Of a stretch of DNA of 64,000 bases, positions 1-10,851 are shown piece by piece. A program made the translations under genes and the position numbers. Below the pieces are notes generated by a model. That model was given only the letters and a program-made list of their open reading frames with translations. It was not told the origin of the DNA and did no database searches. Source of the DNA: Salinibacter ruber DSM 13855. Its GTDB lineage: Bacteria; Bacteroidota; Rhodothermia; Rhodothermales; Salinibacteraceae. The stretch covers positions 868,001 to 932,000 of the forward strand of contig NC_007677.1 in the NCBI RefSeq assembly GCF_000013045.1, read 5' to 3'. Position 1 is the first letter of the stretch; the number at the start of each line of letters is the position of its first letter.

Positions 1-1
1 C

Positions 2-490
<489 letters not shown>

Positions 491-650
491 CCGGCAAGAG
501 GCGGCGCCGGGCGGGTGCCGGCGGCGCCGTTGATGCGAGAGCGAACGGCCGTCTCACGTCGACCACGATGCGCTTGCGGCAGGATTGTAACAAAGATGGG
601 GGCGCGGTCCGTTGCCCAAGGCCCATCCCCTCAAAAGACCCCGTGTCTCC

Positions 651-839
651 ATGGACCTCGACATCCGCACCGTTCTTCGCTGGCTCATCATCGGCGTGAT
701 TGCACTCCTCGGCCTCAGCCTCGTGGGCGTGCTGGTGGACGTGGCGGGGGCGCTGCTCCAGCTCGTGCTGAAGGCGGGGGCGGTCGTGCTCGTGGTGCTT
801 CTCGTGATTCGCATATTGGAGGGCGTGCGGTCTGGATAG
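651..839 (+). CDS. small hydrophobic membrane protein, unknown function
   Basis: A 62-residue protein starting MDLDIRTVLRW. Two hydrophobic stretches (about residues 10-31 and 35-56) should form a membrane hairpin, followed by a short basic end (RILEGVRSG). The ATG at 651 is preferred over an upstream in-frame start because the extra residues would be basic and proline-rich, unlike the rest. It lies between truA and arcA on the same strand. I do not recognise a family; codon use and the regular hydrophobic pattern support it as real. Confidence 0.6.
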   Translation: MDLDIRTVLRWLIIGVIALLGLSLVGVLVDVAGALLQLVLKAGAVVLVVLLVIRILEGVRSG

Positions 840-907
840 GTGGCTTTTCTCCGGGTTGATTTCGACCTTACGGGTGCACAATTCCTTCCGAACAACCCCC
901 GTTTCCC

Positions 908-2215
908 GTGGACACGGTTCAGGCGTCCCCTACCCCTTCCGTTGAGCAGTCGTCGGCCTACAGCATTCCCGCCGAGGCCCATTTGCTCGAACAAGTCATC
1001 GTCCACACCCCAGGGTCGGAGATGGAGCTCGTGTCGCCGGCGAACCGAGAAGACCTGCTCTTCGACGACATCCTCTTCGTGGGCCACGCGCGGCAGGAGC
1101 ACCTGCTCATGTGCTCGGTCTTTGAGAAAATTGTCGGCCGCCCCGACGCGGTGCTCCAAATTAAAGACCTCCTGCGCGAAACGTTCGAGGCGGCCGAGGA
1201 GGCCCGTCACGCCTTCGTGGAGAAGCTGTGCCGAAGCCTGCCGGAGCAAAACCTGGGGGCGGTGGAGGACGAGCTGAAGCGGTTCTCTCCCGAGGAGCTC
1301 CAGCAGTTTGCCCTGACCGGCCAGTCGGACCTCGCCATTCAGGCCCAGCCGGTGCCCAACCTCATGTTCACGCGCGACCTCGCGGCGGTGGTGCACGACC
1401 ACATCATCCTGAGCCACGCGGCGACGGTGGCGCGGACGCGGGAGAGCATCATCATCAACGTCATTCTCCACCACCACCCGCGGTTTGCGCCCCACAGCGA
1501 CAAGGTGATCGAGCTGCCCCCCGGCGTCACCTTCGAGGGGGGCGACCTGCTCGTGGCGAGCCCCGACACGGTACTGATCGGCCACTCGGAGCGGACCTCG
1601 CTCGGGGCCATCATGGCGATTGCGCACGAGTTGTTCGAGCGCACGTCGATCGAGCACGTCCTCGCCGTCGACCTGCCCAAGCGGCGGGCCACCATGCACC
1701 TCGACACGGTGTTTACCTTCGCGTCGCCGGAGGAGGTGATCGTCTTTCCCCCGCTCCTCGAAACCCATGGCTTCGGGTACGCGATGCACTTCACCGCCGC
1801 GGACGAGACGGGGCGCTTCGTGACGGACATGCGCCGCAACCTGCGCGACGTGCTCGACGAGCTGCTCGATCGCGACCTGACGTTCATCCCCTGCGGCGGC
1901 ACGGAGCGCCTCCACCAGGAGCGCGAGCAGTGGACGGACGGGGCCAATGTGTTTGCGGCCGCACCGGGGGCCATCCTGGGCTACGAGCGCAACAGCCGCA
2001 CCTTCGAGCGCCTGCGAGAGCACGGCTACCGAATCGTGTCCGCCGAAAGCTTCCTCTCCTACTTCGAGTCGGGAGAGTTTCACCCCGGCCGGGAGAAGGT
2101 CGCAATCCAGTTGGGGGGGACCGAACTGTCGCGGGGACGGGGGGGGCCGCGCTGCATGACGCTTCCGGTCGCCCGCCACGCCACGCCGTCGGGCGACGCT
2201 CCCGCGGGCGAGTAG
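908..2215 (+). CDS. arcA: arginine deiminase
   Basis: Hydrolyses L-arginine to citrulline and ammonia, first step of the arginine deiminase pathway; cytoplasmic. The 435-residue length is normal. Family motifs are all visible: PNLMFTRD (150-157), EGGD (210-213), HLDT with catalytic His264, and a nucleophilic cysteine at 416 in GPRCMTLPV near the C-terminus. The start is a GTG at 908; it gives an N-terminus of typical length. No ornithine carbamoyltransferase, carbamate kinase or arginine/ornithine antiporter lies in the window, so the enzyme stands alone here. It could serve arginine catabolism or ammonia generation; that role is inferred. Confidence 0.9.
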   Translation: MDTVQASPTPSVEQSSAYSIPAEAHLLEQVIVHTPGSEMELVSPANREDLLFDDILFVGHARQEHLLMCSVFEKIVGRPDAVLQIKDLLRETFEAAEEARHAFVEKLCRSLPEQNLGAVEDELKRFSPEELQQFALTGQSDLAIQAQPVPNLMFTRDLAAVVHDHIILSHAATVARTRESIIINVILHHHPRFAPHSDKVIELPPGVTFEGGDLLVASPDTVLIGHSERTSLGAIMAIAHELFERTSIEHVLAVDLPKRRATMHLDTVFTFASPEEVIVFPPLLETHGFGYAMHFTAADETGRFVTDMRRNLRDVLDELLDRDLTFIPCGGTERLHQEREQWTDGANVFAAAPGAILGYERNSRTFERLREHGYRIVSAESFLSYFESGEFHPGREKVAIQLGGTELSRGRGGPRCMTLPVARHATPSGDAPAGE

Positions 2216-2385
2216 GGGCGTCGGGGACGAGCCGGGTGCGGCGCCCGCACACAGGATGCCGCGTCCTGGGGCGCCCCGGGCTCGTTCCCCCATTCTTCCA
2301 TTCTCCAACGCAGGCCCCGAAACTGCCGCCCGCGCCTGCAGGTTCAGATACCACGTCGATCTTCTGAACCCATTTTCCGGTGCCT

Positions 2386-3369
2386 ATGCGTGACGTGATT
2401 ATTATCGGGGCCGGCCCCGTCGGGCTTGCCTGTGGCGTGGAGGCCAAGCGCCGCGACCTCGATGCGCTCCTCATTGAAAAGGGCGCCCTCTGCAACTCGT
2501 TTATCGGATACCCCACCCGGATGGAGTTTTTCTCCACCCCGGGCCCGCTGGAGATTGGAGGGCACCCGTTCCCGACCCGCGACTACAAGCCGCGTCGCGA
2601 GGAGGCGCTCGACTACTACCGCCGCGTCGCCACGACGGAGGACCTGAACCTGCGCCTCTACGAGCCCATGACGGACCTGCGGGGGCAGGACGGGCACTAC
2701 ACGGTCGTGACCGAGAACGACACGTACGAGGCCCGAAAGGTGGTGGTGGCCACCGGCTTCTACGACGTGCCCAACCAGATGGGCGTGCCGGGGGAGGACC
2801 GCGACAAGGTGCGGCACTACTTCAAGGAGCCGTTCCCGTACGCCCTCACGGACGTGGCCATCGTGGGTGGGGCCAACTCGGCGGTGAAGGCGGCCCTCAA
2901 CTGCTACCGCCACGAGGCGAACGTGACGATGGTGGTGCGCGACTCGGCGCTCGACGACGGGGTGAAGTACTGGCTCCGGCCCGACGTGGAAAACCGGATC
3001 GACGAAGGCTCCATCGACGCCTACTTCGACACGACCGTCTCGGCCATCGAGTCGGACACCCTTCACCTCGACACCCCCGACGGGCCGCAGACGATCGACA
3101 ACGACTTCGTCCTCGCGATGACGGGGTACCGGCCGAACTACGACTTCCTGGAGCGGCTCGGCATCGCCATCCGCAACGACGAGGCCCGCACGCCGGTGCA
3201 CGACGAGGAGGGCACGTTCGAAACGAACCGTGACGGCCTGTACCTCGCCGGGACCATCTGTGGCGGCTGCGACACGAGCCGGTGGTTCATTGAGAACGGG
3301 CGCGTCCACGCCGAGAAGATTACGGACCACATCGCCGCCACGCTCGACCCCGAGCCCGCCGTGGTGTAA
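2386..3369 (+). CDS. ypdA: YpdA-type flavoprotein (putative bacillithiol disulfide reductase)
   Basis: A 327-residue FAD/NADPH oxidoreductase. The N-terminus has the FAD-binding GAGPVG motif (residues 8-13); a second Rossmann motif (AIVGGANSA) near residue 160 should bind NADPH, and an ATG motif (VVVATGFYD) follows the first domain. There is no CxxC redox pair, which is typical of YpdA and separates it from thioredoxin reductase. In low-GC Gram-positives YpdA reduces oxidised bacillithiol; the thiol used here cannot be told from the window. ATG at 2386 is preferred to a GTG two codons upstream because the Rossmann strand begins at once. A terminator-like hairpin follows. Confidence 0.83.
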   Translation: MRDVIIIGAGPVGLACGVEAKRRDLDALLIEKGALCNSFIGYPTRMEFFSTPGPLEIGGHPFPTRDYKPRREEALDYYRRVATTEDLNLRLYEPMTDLRGQDGHYTVVTENDTYEARKVVVATGFYDVPNQMGVPGEDRDKVRHYFKEPFPYALTDVAIVGGANSAVKAALNCYRHEANVTMVVRDSALDDGVKYWLRPDVENRIDEGSIDAYFDTTVSAIESDTLHLDTPDGPQTIDNDFVLAMTGYRPNYDFLERLGIAIRNDEARTPVHDEEGTFETNRDGLYLAGTICGGCDTSRWFIENGRVHAEKITDHIAATLDPEPAVV

Positions 3370-3817
3370 GGGGGGCGGGAGGGGGCATCCCGAGCCATCG
3401 CTGGGGCTTCGGATCCGAGCCCCGGGTTTTCGTTTCCGGAGCCTCATCCGACTTCACGCAACTCCTGCTCGATGAGAGCGACTGTCGGGGCGCGAACGGC
3501 TCCTGAGTTGGCATTTCCCGGACCGGTCCGTCGGTGGGATAGGGACAGACCTGCGGTCCAAGGCCGCCCGTGGCGCGTGTCTCAACCCGATCGGGCAGTC
3601 GCCGCGTCTCCGGTGGGCCAGCGCGGCCCGTGTGAACCCGCTCCTGCTGACCCTGTATGGTCGGTTGCGTCATCGTTGCCTGAGTCCGTCTCCGCATCGG
3701 CTCTTGTCGCAGGCGACGGCGCGGGTGCTCTGCTCAGACCGAAAGTCCCCCTCCCCGAGCCCACACGCTTCCCGGACGCCCCTCTTCTCCCTCACCGTCC
3801 CGAAACGCAAAACCGCA
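3370..3817. other. intergenic, 448 bp
   Basis: Between ypdA and the DUF4920 lipoprotein gene. Apart from the hairpin at 3403-3435 I see no gene or clear promoter. Open frames here are basic and arginine/proline-rich, unlike the acidic proteins around them. Confidence 0.5.
3403..3435 (+). terminator. Rho-independent terminator candidate after ypdA
   Basis: GGGGCT (3403-3408) pairs with AGCCCC (3418-3423), enclosing the self-complementary CGGATCCG, so the stem can extend with one bulged T. It is followed by GGGTTTTCGTTT, a broken T tract. The position just downstream of ypdA fits a terminator. Confidence 0.5.
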
Positions 3818-4309
3818 ATGTCTACGCTGGGTCGTCTCTGCTCCCTGCCCGTCCTCTTTTGCTTCGCCGTGCTTGCCGGCGCCTGCCAGTCGGAGCCGTC
3901 GTCGCCCCCGGACGCGGCTGCGCAGGACGTGCAGACGTACGGGGCGTCCGTCGATACGGCGGCGGCGCGGGCGGCGGCGGAGGTGGCGGCCAAGCCGTCA
4001 AGGCTTGCCGACACGACCGTGACGGTTCGGGGACGCATCTCGACGGTGTGCCAGAAGAAAGGGTGCTGGCTCGCGCTGGACACGGGCACGGCGATGCCGA
4101 TCCGCGTGCTCGTGCCGCGTACCGACGACGGGTACGAGTTCACGGTGCCGACGACACTGGCCGGCGAGGCCACGGTCACGGGCACCCTCCGAACCGTCGA
4201 GCTCGACTCCGCCACGCAGAATCATCTTGCCGAGGACGGGGCCGCGTCGGCACGCGCCCGAGAAGTGCAGATTGCGGCGACCGGCATCCGGGTGGTGCCC
4301 GACGCCTGA
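3818..4309 (+). CDS. DUF4920 lipoprotein
   Basis: A 163-residue exported lipoprotein. The N-terminus is a type II signal peptide (hydrophobic residues 9-20) ending in a lipobox LAGAC with Cys23 as the lipidation site. The mature part has the DUF4920 pattern: a VTVRGRIS strand, then VCQKKGCWLALD with two cysteines five apart, and a DGYEFTVP segment, suggesting a small beta-barrel. The function of the family is not known; the CxxxxC pair could bind a metal or form a disulfide. ATG 3818 is chosen because it places the signal peptide at the N-terminus; the frame is open far upstream. It faces serA tail to tail. Confidence 0.72.
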   Translation: MSTLGRLCSLPVLFCFAVLAGACQSEPSSPPDAAAQDVQTYGASVDTAAARAAAEVAAKPSRLADTTVTVRGRISTVCQKKGCWLALDTGTAMPIRVLVPRTDDGYEFTVPTTLAGEATVTGTLRTVELDSATQNHLAEDGAASARAREVQIAATGIRVVPDA

Positions 4310-4434
4310 CCGCCCGTCTCGGGCAGTGCTGCGGCGCAGCTGCATTCGCTACGCTGCCCGGTCGCTCCGTCCGCGACGGAAGAGGAGATCGGCCCTCCCC
4401 CCCTCCGCGTCGAAAGGCGGCCCGCCAGTGGGCC

Positions 4435-5775
4435 TCACGCCGTGTCGTTCACCTTGAACTGGCGGAGGGCCCGAATGGCGTGGGGGTCTTCGGAAAGCGA
4501 CGTGGCCGCCTCAACGAGCTGACGGAGCTGGTCGTCGCTCAGGGGCTGGTCGATCGCGTTTACGTCGTAGGCGATGCCGAGGTCGGGAAAGTCGCGGTGG
4601 CTCGACTGGAGGTTGCTGGCCCCGGCCTCGTAGATGGTGTCGTCGATCGCCTTCTTGGTCCCGCGCACGTCGCTATGCACCACGGCCAGCACCCAGTGGG
4701 GGAGTTCGGCGTTCACGCCGATCGTGTGCCCCTGCCCGAAGACGGTGTCGCGGACGGTGCCCTGCTCGTTTAGGAGCCGGGTGGAGGTGCTCATCCGCGA
4801 GGCAATGCGGGGCTGGGCCTCCTGCGTGGCGGCGCCGATGTGGGGGGTGGTAAAGACGTTGTCCATCTCGGCGTACGGGTTGGTCCAGTCCTCGTCGGCG
4901 CTGCCCGGCTCCTCGGGGAAGACGTCGACCGCCGCGGCGCGCACGTGATCCTCGTCGATGGCCCGCTTCAGGTCGGCCGGGTCGTACAGAAAGCCGCGGG
5001 CCGCGTTGATGAAGGCCCGCGGGCTGTTGTCCGGCCGGTCCGCGCCGAGCTGCCGGAAGTGGCTGTAGTCGAGCAGGCCGCTGTTGGGCTGTCCCTGCGG
5101 GTCCTCCGCCGAGACGTGCACCGTCACGAAGTCGCCCTTCCGAAACGCCTCCGCGAGGCTGGAGCACGAGGTCCAGCCCAGCGTGGTCCCCACCTCACGG
5201 GCCACGTCCGCCTCGTCGTAGAAGCGAATGTTCATCCCGAAGGCGTCGGCCAGGCGGGCCAGCTGCTTGCCGATGTTGCCGAGCCCGATGACGGAGAGGG
5301 TCTTGTCCATCAGCTCGTAGCGGCGGGTGCTGTCCTTCGTCCACAGGTGCCGCCGTCCCGTTTCGTTGGCCGTGTAGAGCCGGCGCGCCAGCACGACCAT
5401 TTCGCCCATCACCATCTCCACGACCGACCGGCCGTTGCTAACCGGGTCGTTGAGCACGAGCACGCCCTCGTCGGCACAGGCCTGCTTGTCGACGGTGTCG
5501 TCGCCGATGCAGCACAGCATCACGGCCGCCAGGTTGTCGGAGGCCTGTACCACGTGCTCGTCGACGACGAACTTGCTGCGCTTGTAGATGAGGTCGTGCT
5601 GGCCCTGGCGCAGCCGCTCGACCATCGCGTCCTGGTCGTAGCACTCCGGCTTGGGCACCCGATCCGGCTCGATGCCCTGTTCGCGCAGGAGCGTGTCGAG
5701 GCTCGGGTCCGGCTCCTCCAAGATCAGGGCCTTTTCGAAATGATCGTTGAGGAAGCGCGTCTGCAGAGACTCCAT
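4435..5775 (-). CDS. serA: D-3-phosphoglycerate dehydrogenase
   Basis: Oxidises 3-phosphoglycerate to 3-phosphohydroxypyruvate with NAD+, the first step of serine synthesis. The 446-residue protein has the D-2-hydroxyacid dehydrogenase layout: a split substrate-binding domain, a central NAD domain with GLGNIGKQLARLADAFGM, the INAARG arginine motif, and catalytic His in TTPHIGAATQEA. About 90 C-terminal residues after the catalytic part form an ACT-like extension, as in forms with serine feedback control. The ATG at 5775 is preferred over longer in-frame versions whose N-terminal residues are not family-like. No other serine gene is adjacent. Confidence 0.87.
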   Translation of the reverse strand: MESLQTRFLNDHFEKALILEEPDPSLDTLLREQGIEPDRVPKPECYDQDAMVERLRQGQHDLIYKRSKFVVDEHVVQASDNLAAVMLCCIGDDTVDKQACADEGVLVLNDPVSNGRSVVEMVMGEMVVLARRLYTANETGRRHLWTKDSTRRYELMDKTLSVIGLGNIGKQLARLADAFGMNIRFYDEADVAREVGTTLGWTSCSSLAEAFRKGDFVTVHVSAEDPQGQPNSGLLDYSHFRQLGADRPDNSPRAFINAARGFLYDPADLKRAIDEDHVRAAAVDVFPEEPGSADEDWTNPYAEMDNVFTTPHIGAATQEAQPRIASRMSTSTRLLNEQGTVRDTVFGQGHTIGVNAELPHWVLAVVHSDVRGTKKAIDDTIYEAGASNLQSSHRDFPDLGIAYDVNAIDQPLSDDQLRQLVEAATSLSEDPHAIRALRQFKVNDTA

Positions 5776-5994
5776 GGTGTAGACGGAGGGTTCGCGAAGC
5801 GGGAGGACGGGCGTAGACCAACTAGATACAACGGAAGCCCCCATTCCGTGCAGGGGACATCCGTAAAAAACGGGCCACGTTTTCGGATGGATGAGGGGAC
5901 AACAAAGAAGCCGCCGGGCCGGGGGGCGCGGCGGCTCCTCAGTCGTCGCGACGGCAGGGGGCGCCGTCGGCAAACCGGCATGCCTCGCACCGGG

Positions 5995-6861
<867 letters not shown>

Positions 6862-7167
6862 GCGTCCAGAAGTTTGAAATGGAAGATCTTAGCGTGGAAG
6901 GGAGGGCCTACGGCCGGCCAATGGATTCAGCCTGCAGGCTAATGAGCATTGGCAACAACTGCCAGGGGCGAGGACGAAAAACAATCCAAAATCGGCAGCA
7001 CGGCAGAATGGCGGGGGCCCTCAGTCGGTTGGGGCCGTCCCGCGCGGCGGAGGAAGTCGGAGGCCGGGGCTGGGGGGCGAGAAGCGAGACTCGTGATTCG
7101 CAGGCCCGTGGCCTCGCGCAGCCCAATTCAGGCAGCCCAATTCATGTCACAATTCATGCAGCGCGGG
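6862..7167. other. intergenic between gatA and sucD with short direct repeats
   Basis: About 306 bp lying upstream of sucD and downstream of gatA. CAGCCCAATTCA occurs at 7119-7130 and again at 7133-7144, with a partial third copy (CAATTCATGCAG) from about 7150. No gene is visible. The region must carry the sucD promoter, but I could not pick one out. Confidence 0.5.
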
Positions 7168-8712
7168 TCACTCCATGATCGCCGCGCCGATGCGTAGGAG
7201 CAGTGCCTCGTCGAAGTGGGGCCCGAGGACCTGCAGCCCCACGGGCAGCCCCGGCGTGTCGGGGTGCTCGCCGATGGGCACCGTGAGGCCGGGCAGGCCC
7301 GCGAGGTTGGCCGTGACGGTGTAGATGTCGTTCAGGTACATTTCGAGCGGGTCGTCGGTCTTCTCGCCAAGCCGGAACGGGGGGGTAGGCGTCGTGGGCG
7401 TGATGAGGGCGTCGACGTCCTCGAAGGCCCGTTCGAAGTCGTGGCGGATGAGGGTGCGCACGCGCTGGGCCTTCTCGTAGTACTTGTCGTAGTAGCCGGC
7501 GGAGAGGGCGTAGGTGCCGAGCATGATGCGGCGTTTTACCTCGTCGCCGAAGCCCTCGGTGCGGCTGCGGGTGTAGAGGGCGTCGAGGGTGCTCTGCTCG
7601 TCGTCGAGTTGGGCTTCGAGGGTGTCCGCGCGCGCCTCGTCGCCCTGTGCGCGGGCGCTGGCGAGCTCCTCTTTCAGCTCCTCGCGGCGCTCCTGGAGGG
7701 CCTGCTTCGTCTCCTGCAGGTCGGCCCGGTGGCCGTAGCGGATGCCGTCGTAGCGGGCGAGGTTGCTGGAGGCCTCGGCCGTGGCGACGAGGTAGTAGGT
7801 GGCCACGCCGTACTCGGTGTGAGGGAGCGACACCTCCTCGACGGTCGCGCCGGCGTCGTCGAGCCGGTCGACCTGTTCCGTCACCATGCGGCGGATGTCG
7901 TCGTCGAGCCCCTCGGCGAAGTACTCTTCGGGAAGGCCGAGACGGAGGCCCTCCACGCCGTCGCCGAGCCCCTCGGTGTAGTCCGGTACATCGACCGGCG
8001 CGCTGGTCGAGTCGCGCTCGTCCTCGCCCGCGATCACGTTGAGGATGGTCGCCGCGTCCTCCGCGCTGCGGGTCAACGGCCCGATCACGTCGAGCGACGA
8101 CGCGAACGCGACGAGGCCGGAGCGGCTGACGCGGCCGTACGTGGGCTTCAGGCCCACGGTGCCGCAGAACGCGGCGGGCTGGCGCACCGACCCGCCCGTG
8201 TCGCTGCCGAGGGCGGCGTGGCACAGGCCAGCGGCCACCGCCGCGGCCGACCCGCCCGACGACCCGCCGGGCACGTACTCGGGGGCGTGCGGGTTGCGCA
8301 CCGGACCGAAGTGGGACGTCTCGTTCGACGAGCCCATCGCAAACTCGTCGCAGTTCGTCTTGCCGATGAAGATGGCGCCGGCGTCACGGAGGCGGTCGAT
8401 CACCGTCGCGTCGTAGAGCGACGAGAAGTCCGCCAGCATCTTCGACCCGCAGCTGACCGGGTAGCCGCGGATGCAAATGTTGTCCTTGACGGCCAGGACG
8501 AGGCCCGCGAGCGGGCGCGGGTTGCCGCGCTCACGTTGGCTGTCGAGGTAGCGGGCGTGGTTCAGGGCGCCGTCCTGGTCGACGCTCGTGAACGCGTTGA
8601 TCTCGTTGTCGCGCGCGTCGATGCGCTCCAAAAAAGAAGAGACCAGGGCTTCGCAGCTGGTCTCTCCGGCGTCGAGGGCGCGACGGGCGTCGGTAAATGT
8701 CGGGTACTCCAT
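7168..8712 (-). CDS. gatA: Asp-tRNA(Asn)/Glu-tRNA(Gln) amidotransferase subunit A
   Basis: The amidase subunit of GatCAB, which releases ammonia from glutamine to convert Glu-tRNA(Gln) or Asp-tRNA(Asn) to the correct amide form. The 514-residue protein carries the amidase-signature triad: Lys76 (AVKDNICIRG), cis-Ser151 (VPGGSSGGSAAAV) and nucleophile Ser175 (GSDTGGSVRQPA). The middle contains an Asp/Glu-rich insertion around residues 330-360 (coiled-coil-like, EERREELKEELASARAQ), a family feature with a halophilic bias. gatB and gatC are not adjacent. tatA lies immediately upstream on the same strand. Confidence 0.93.
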   Translation of the reverse strand: MEYPTFTDARRALDAGETSCEALVSSFLERIDARDNEINAFTSVDQDGALNHARYLDSQRERGNPRPLAGLVLAVKDNICIRGYPVSCGSKMLADFSSLYDATVIDRLRDAGAIFIGKTNCDEFAMGSSNETSHFGPVRNPHAPEYVPGGSSGGSAAAVAAGLCHAALGSDTGGSVRQPAAFCGTVGLKPTYGRVSRSGLVAFASSLDVIGPLTRSAEDAATILNVIAGEDERDSTSAPVDVPDYTEGLGDGVEGLRLGLPEEYFAEGLDDDIRRMVTEQVDRLDDAGATVEEVSLPHTEYGVATYYLVATAEASSNLARYDGIRYGHRADLQETKQALQERREELKEELASARAQGDEARADTLEAQLDDEQSTLDALYTRSRTEGFGDEVKRRIMLGTYALSAGYYDKYYEKAQRVRTLIRHDFERAFEDVDALITPTTPTPPFRLGEKTDDPLEMYLNDIYTVTANLAGLPGLTVPIGEHPDTPGLPVGLQVLGPHFDEALLLRIGAAIME

Positions 8713-8805
8713 GCGTAGACGGGAAGGTTCTGCGGCGAGGGAAGCGCAGCGAAGAGAGGGGAAGAGGCGTGGACGAGGCCCGGCTCCAGCGAGCCCGGGT
8801 GGCGG

Positions 8806-9168
8806 CTAGGAGGGCTGCTCCTTCTCCTGCCCCTGAGCGTTCGACTCGGTGGCGCCTGGAGACTGCGAGCCGCCGTCCGCCGGCTCTTCGGCGGCCGGCT
8901 CCGAGGGACGGTCCTGGGGCTGTCCCTGTGGGCGCTGCTGTTGGCCCTGACGGGGCTGGGGGGCGCCCTGCTGCGGGGCCTGCGGCTCGTTGATCTGACG
9001 CCCCTGACCCTCGTTCTCGATCTCGCGGGAGATTTCGTTCGTCGCGCTCTTGAACTCCCGGATGCCCTTGCCGATGCCGCGCGCAATTTCGGGGATCCGC
9101 TTCGCCCCGAACACGAGCAGTAGGACCAAGAAAATGATAATCAGTTCGGGAAAGCCGATGCCGCCCAT
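8806..9168 (-). CDS. tatA: Sec-independent protein translocase TatA
   Basis: A component of the twin-arginine translocation pore. The 120-residue protein has one N-terminal membrane helix (FPELIIIFLVLLLVFG, residues 6-21), the hinge and amphipathic helix FGAKRIPEIARGIGKGIREF, then a low-complexity Gln/Pro/Gly/Glu-rich tail. The ATG at 9168 puts the family start MGGIGFPEL at the N-terminus; longer in-frame versions add unlikely residues. It sits 93 bp upstream of gatA. Halophiles that fold proteins in high salt often rely on Tat export, which fits but is inference. tatC is not in the window. Confidence 0.88.
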   Translation of the reverse strand: MGGIGFPELIIIFLVLLLVFGAKRIPEIARGIGKGIREFKSATNEISREIENEGQGRQINEPQAPQQGAPQPRQGQQQRPQGQPQDRPSEPAAEEPADGGSQSPGATESNAQGQEKEQPS

Positions 9169-9465
9169 GGGAATCGTGGAGGGCTTGGTGGGAAGAAAAA
9201 GAGCACGCACGTTCCGGCCTGTCGGCTGCCTCGAGGCGGGCAGACACGACCGACAGCGCCGGAAGCGTCACTTGTGATCGGACACGAGGCAAACGAGGTG
9301 GGGGAATGGGGGTTCCAGCCTGTGTGGCCTCCGCAAAGATGAACGCGGTTCCCGAAACAGCCCCCCGTGCGGGCATGTATCGGTGGAAAACTTTTTTCGC
9401 CATGTGCCCCGGACCGCTCGCTCGGGCACCGGCGATGCTCGTCTGTTCTTCGTGATGCGCCCCCC

Positions 9466-10557
9466 ATGCCGATGTCCTCGACCCCCGCCCCCGACGCCGC
9501 GACGCTTACCCAAGACGACATTCGGAGCTGGCCGAAGGCCGAACTGCACTGCCACCTCGACGGCTCGGTGCGGCTGGAGACGATGCTCGACCTGGCGCAG
9601 CAGCAGGGCAAAATGAGCGTGCTCCCCGCCGACAGCGTGGAGGGGCTCCGCGATGAGCTCCGGCAGGTGGAAGCGTCCGGCACCCTGGAGGCCTATCTCG
9701 CCTGGTTCGACTACACGATTCCGCTGCTCCAGACCGAAGCGGCGCTCCGGCGGACGGCCTACGAGCTGGCGGCGGACAACGCGGCGGAGAACGTCCGGTA
9801 CCTGGAGGTGCGGTATTCGCCCATCCTTCACGTCGAGTCGGACCTGTCCCTCGAGGCTGTGAACGACGCGGTGATCGAGGGGCTTCGGCGGGCGGAGGCG
9901 GACTTCGACATTACGACCTCCCTCATCGTCTGCGGCCTTCGGGATCGGTTCGAGAGTGCATCGATGCGGCTGGCGGAGCTGGCCGTCGAGTATCAGCACG
10001 AAGGGGTCGTGGCGTTTGACCTGGCGGGGGGCGAGGCGGGGAATCCGCCGAAGGGACACCTCCACGCGTTCTACCGGGCCCGCAACAACCTCCTCAACCT
10101 CACGATCCACGCCGGGGAGGCCTGGGGCCCCGACTCCATCCGCCAGGCGCTCTTCTACTGCGGGGCGCACCGCATCGGGCACGGCATCTCGCTGCGGAAG
10201 GACCCGGAGCTCATGCAGTACTTTGCTGACCACCGCATCCCGCTCGAAATCTGCCCGACCAGCAACGTGGACACGCAGGCGGTGCCGAGCCTGGAGGCCC
10301 ACCCCATCGAAACGTACGTGCGGTCCAACATTCCGGTCACCGTCAACACCGACAATCGGCTCTTCAGCCGCACCTCGGTGACGAAAGAGCTCTGGCGCGT
10401 GCACCAGCACTGCAACCTGGAGGCGCGCCATCTCCGCGAGATTGCCCTCAACGGGTTCCGGTACGCGTTCCTGCCGCACCAGCAGAAGCAGGACCTGCTC
10501 CGGTCCGTGACGGACGACTTTCCGCTGGCGGAGACCGCCGAGACGCCGCTGTGGTAG
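9466..10557 (+). CDS. add: adenosine deaminase
   Basis: Deaminates adenosine (and deoxyadenosine) to inosine in purine salvage. The 363-residue TIM-barrel metallohydrolase has zinc ligands His28 and His30 in AELHCHLDGS, the catalytic HAGEAWGP motif, RIGHGISL, and the TVNTDNRLF motif with the metal-binding aspartate. Start ATG 9466 (MPMSS) or the ATG two codons later (9472) both give the normal N-terminus. It is divergent from tatA across about 300 bp. A purine nucleoside phosphorylase occurs elsewhere in the window (33062-33919), so both belong to nucleoside salvage, although they are not linked. Confidence 0.9.
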   Translation: MPMSSTPAPDAATLTQDDIRSWPKAELHCHLDGSVRLETMLDLAQQQGKMSVLPADSVEGLRDELRQVEASGTLEAYLAWFDYTIPLLQTEAALRRTAYELAADNAAENVRYLEVRYSPILHVESDLSLEAVNDAVIEGLRRAEADFDITTSLIVCGLRDRFESASMRLAELAVEYQHEGVVAFDLAGGEAGNPPKGHLHAFYRARNNLLNLTIHAGEAWGPDSIRQALFYCGAHRIGHGISLRKDPELMQYFADHRIPLEICPTSNVDTQAVPSLEAHPIETYVRSNIPVTVNTDNRLFSRTSVTKELWRVHQHCNLEARHLREIALNGFRYAFLPHQQKQDLLRSVTDDFPLAETAETPLW

Positions 10558-10851
10558 TTTCGGGTGTGGGGGAACGGGCGAATGGGAGAGAGGGAGTGTA
10601 GGAGAGGGGAAGAATGTGAAAGAGCTGGACGACGACGGCTCGGCCTGTCATCTGGTTCGATCCTGGGAGGTCTGATTCCTATCATGCCACAAGCTAATTT
10701 GACCAAATAGACATGGAAAAAAGGGACGCAGTGAGGCCGCGTCCTCCGTTCTCCGCGTCCCCGTGTCGAGCCGAACGAGGCGCTCCCCCAACGAGTCCCA
10801 GTTTGGCTTGTCAGAGTCCTCTTCACTTCTCGCCAATCATCCCCACCGCCC

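Noticed and set aside
554-2308. A 584-residue minus-strand frame over arcA
   Set aside because: It is a mirror of the arginine deiminase gene, with no recognisable motif and repetitive Val/Gly/Arg composition.
10640-10680. GGTTCGATCCTGG resembling a tRNA T-arm
   Set aside because: No acceptor stem, D-arm or anticodon arm can be formed around it.
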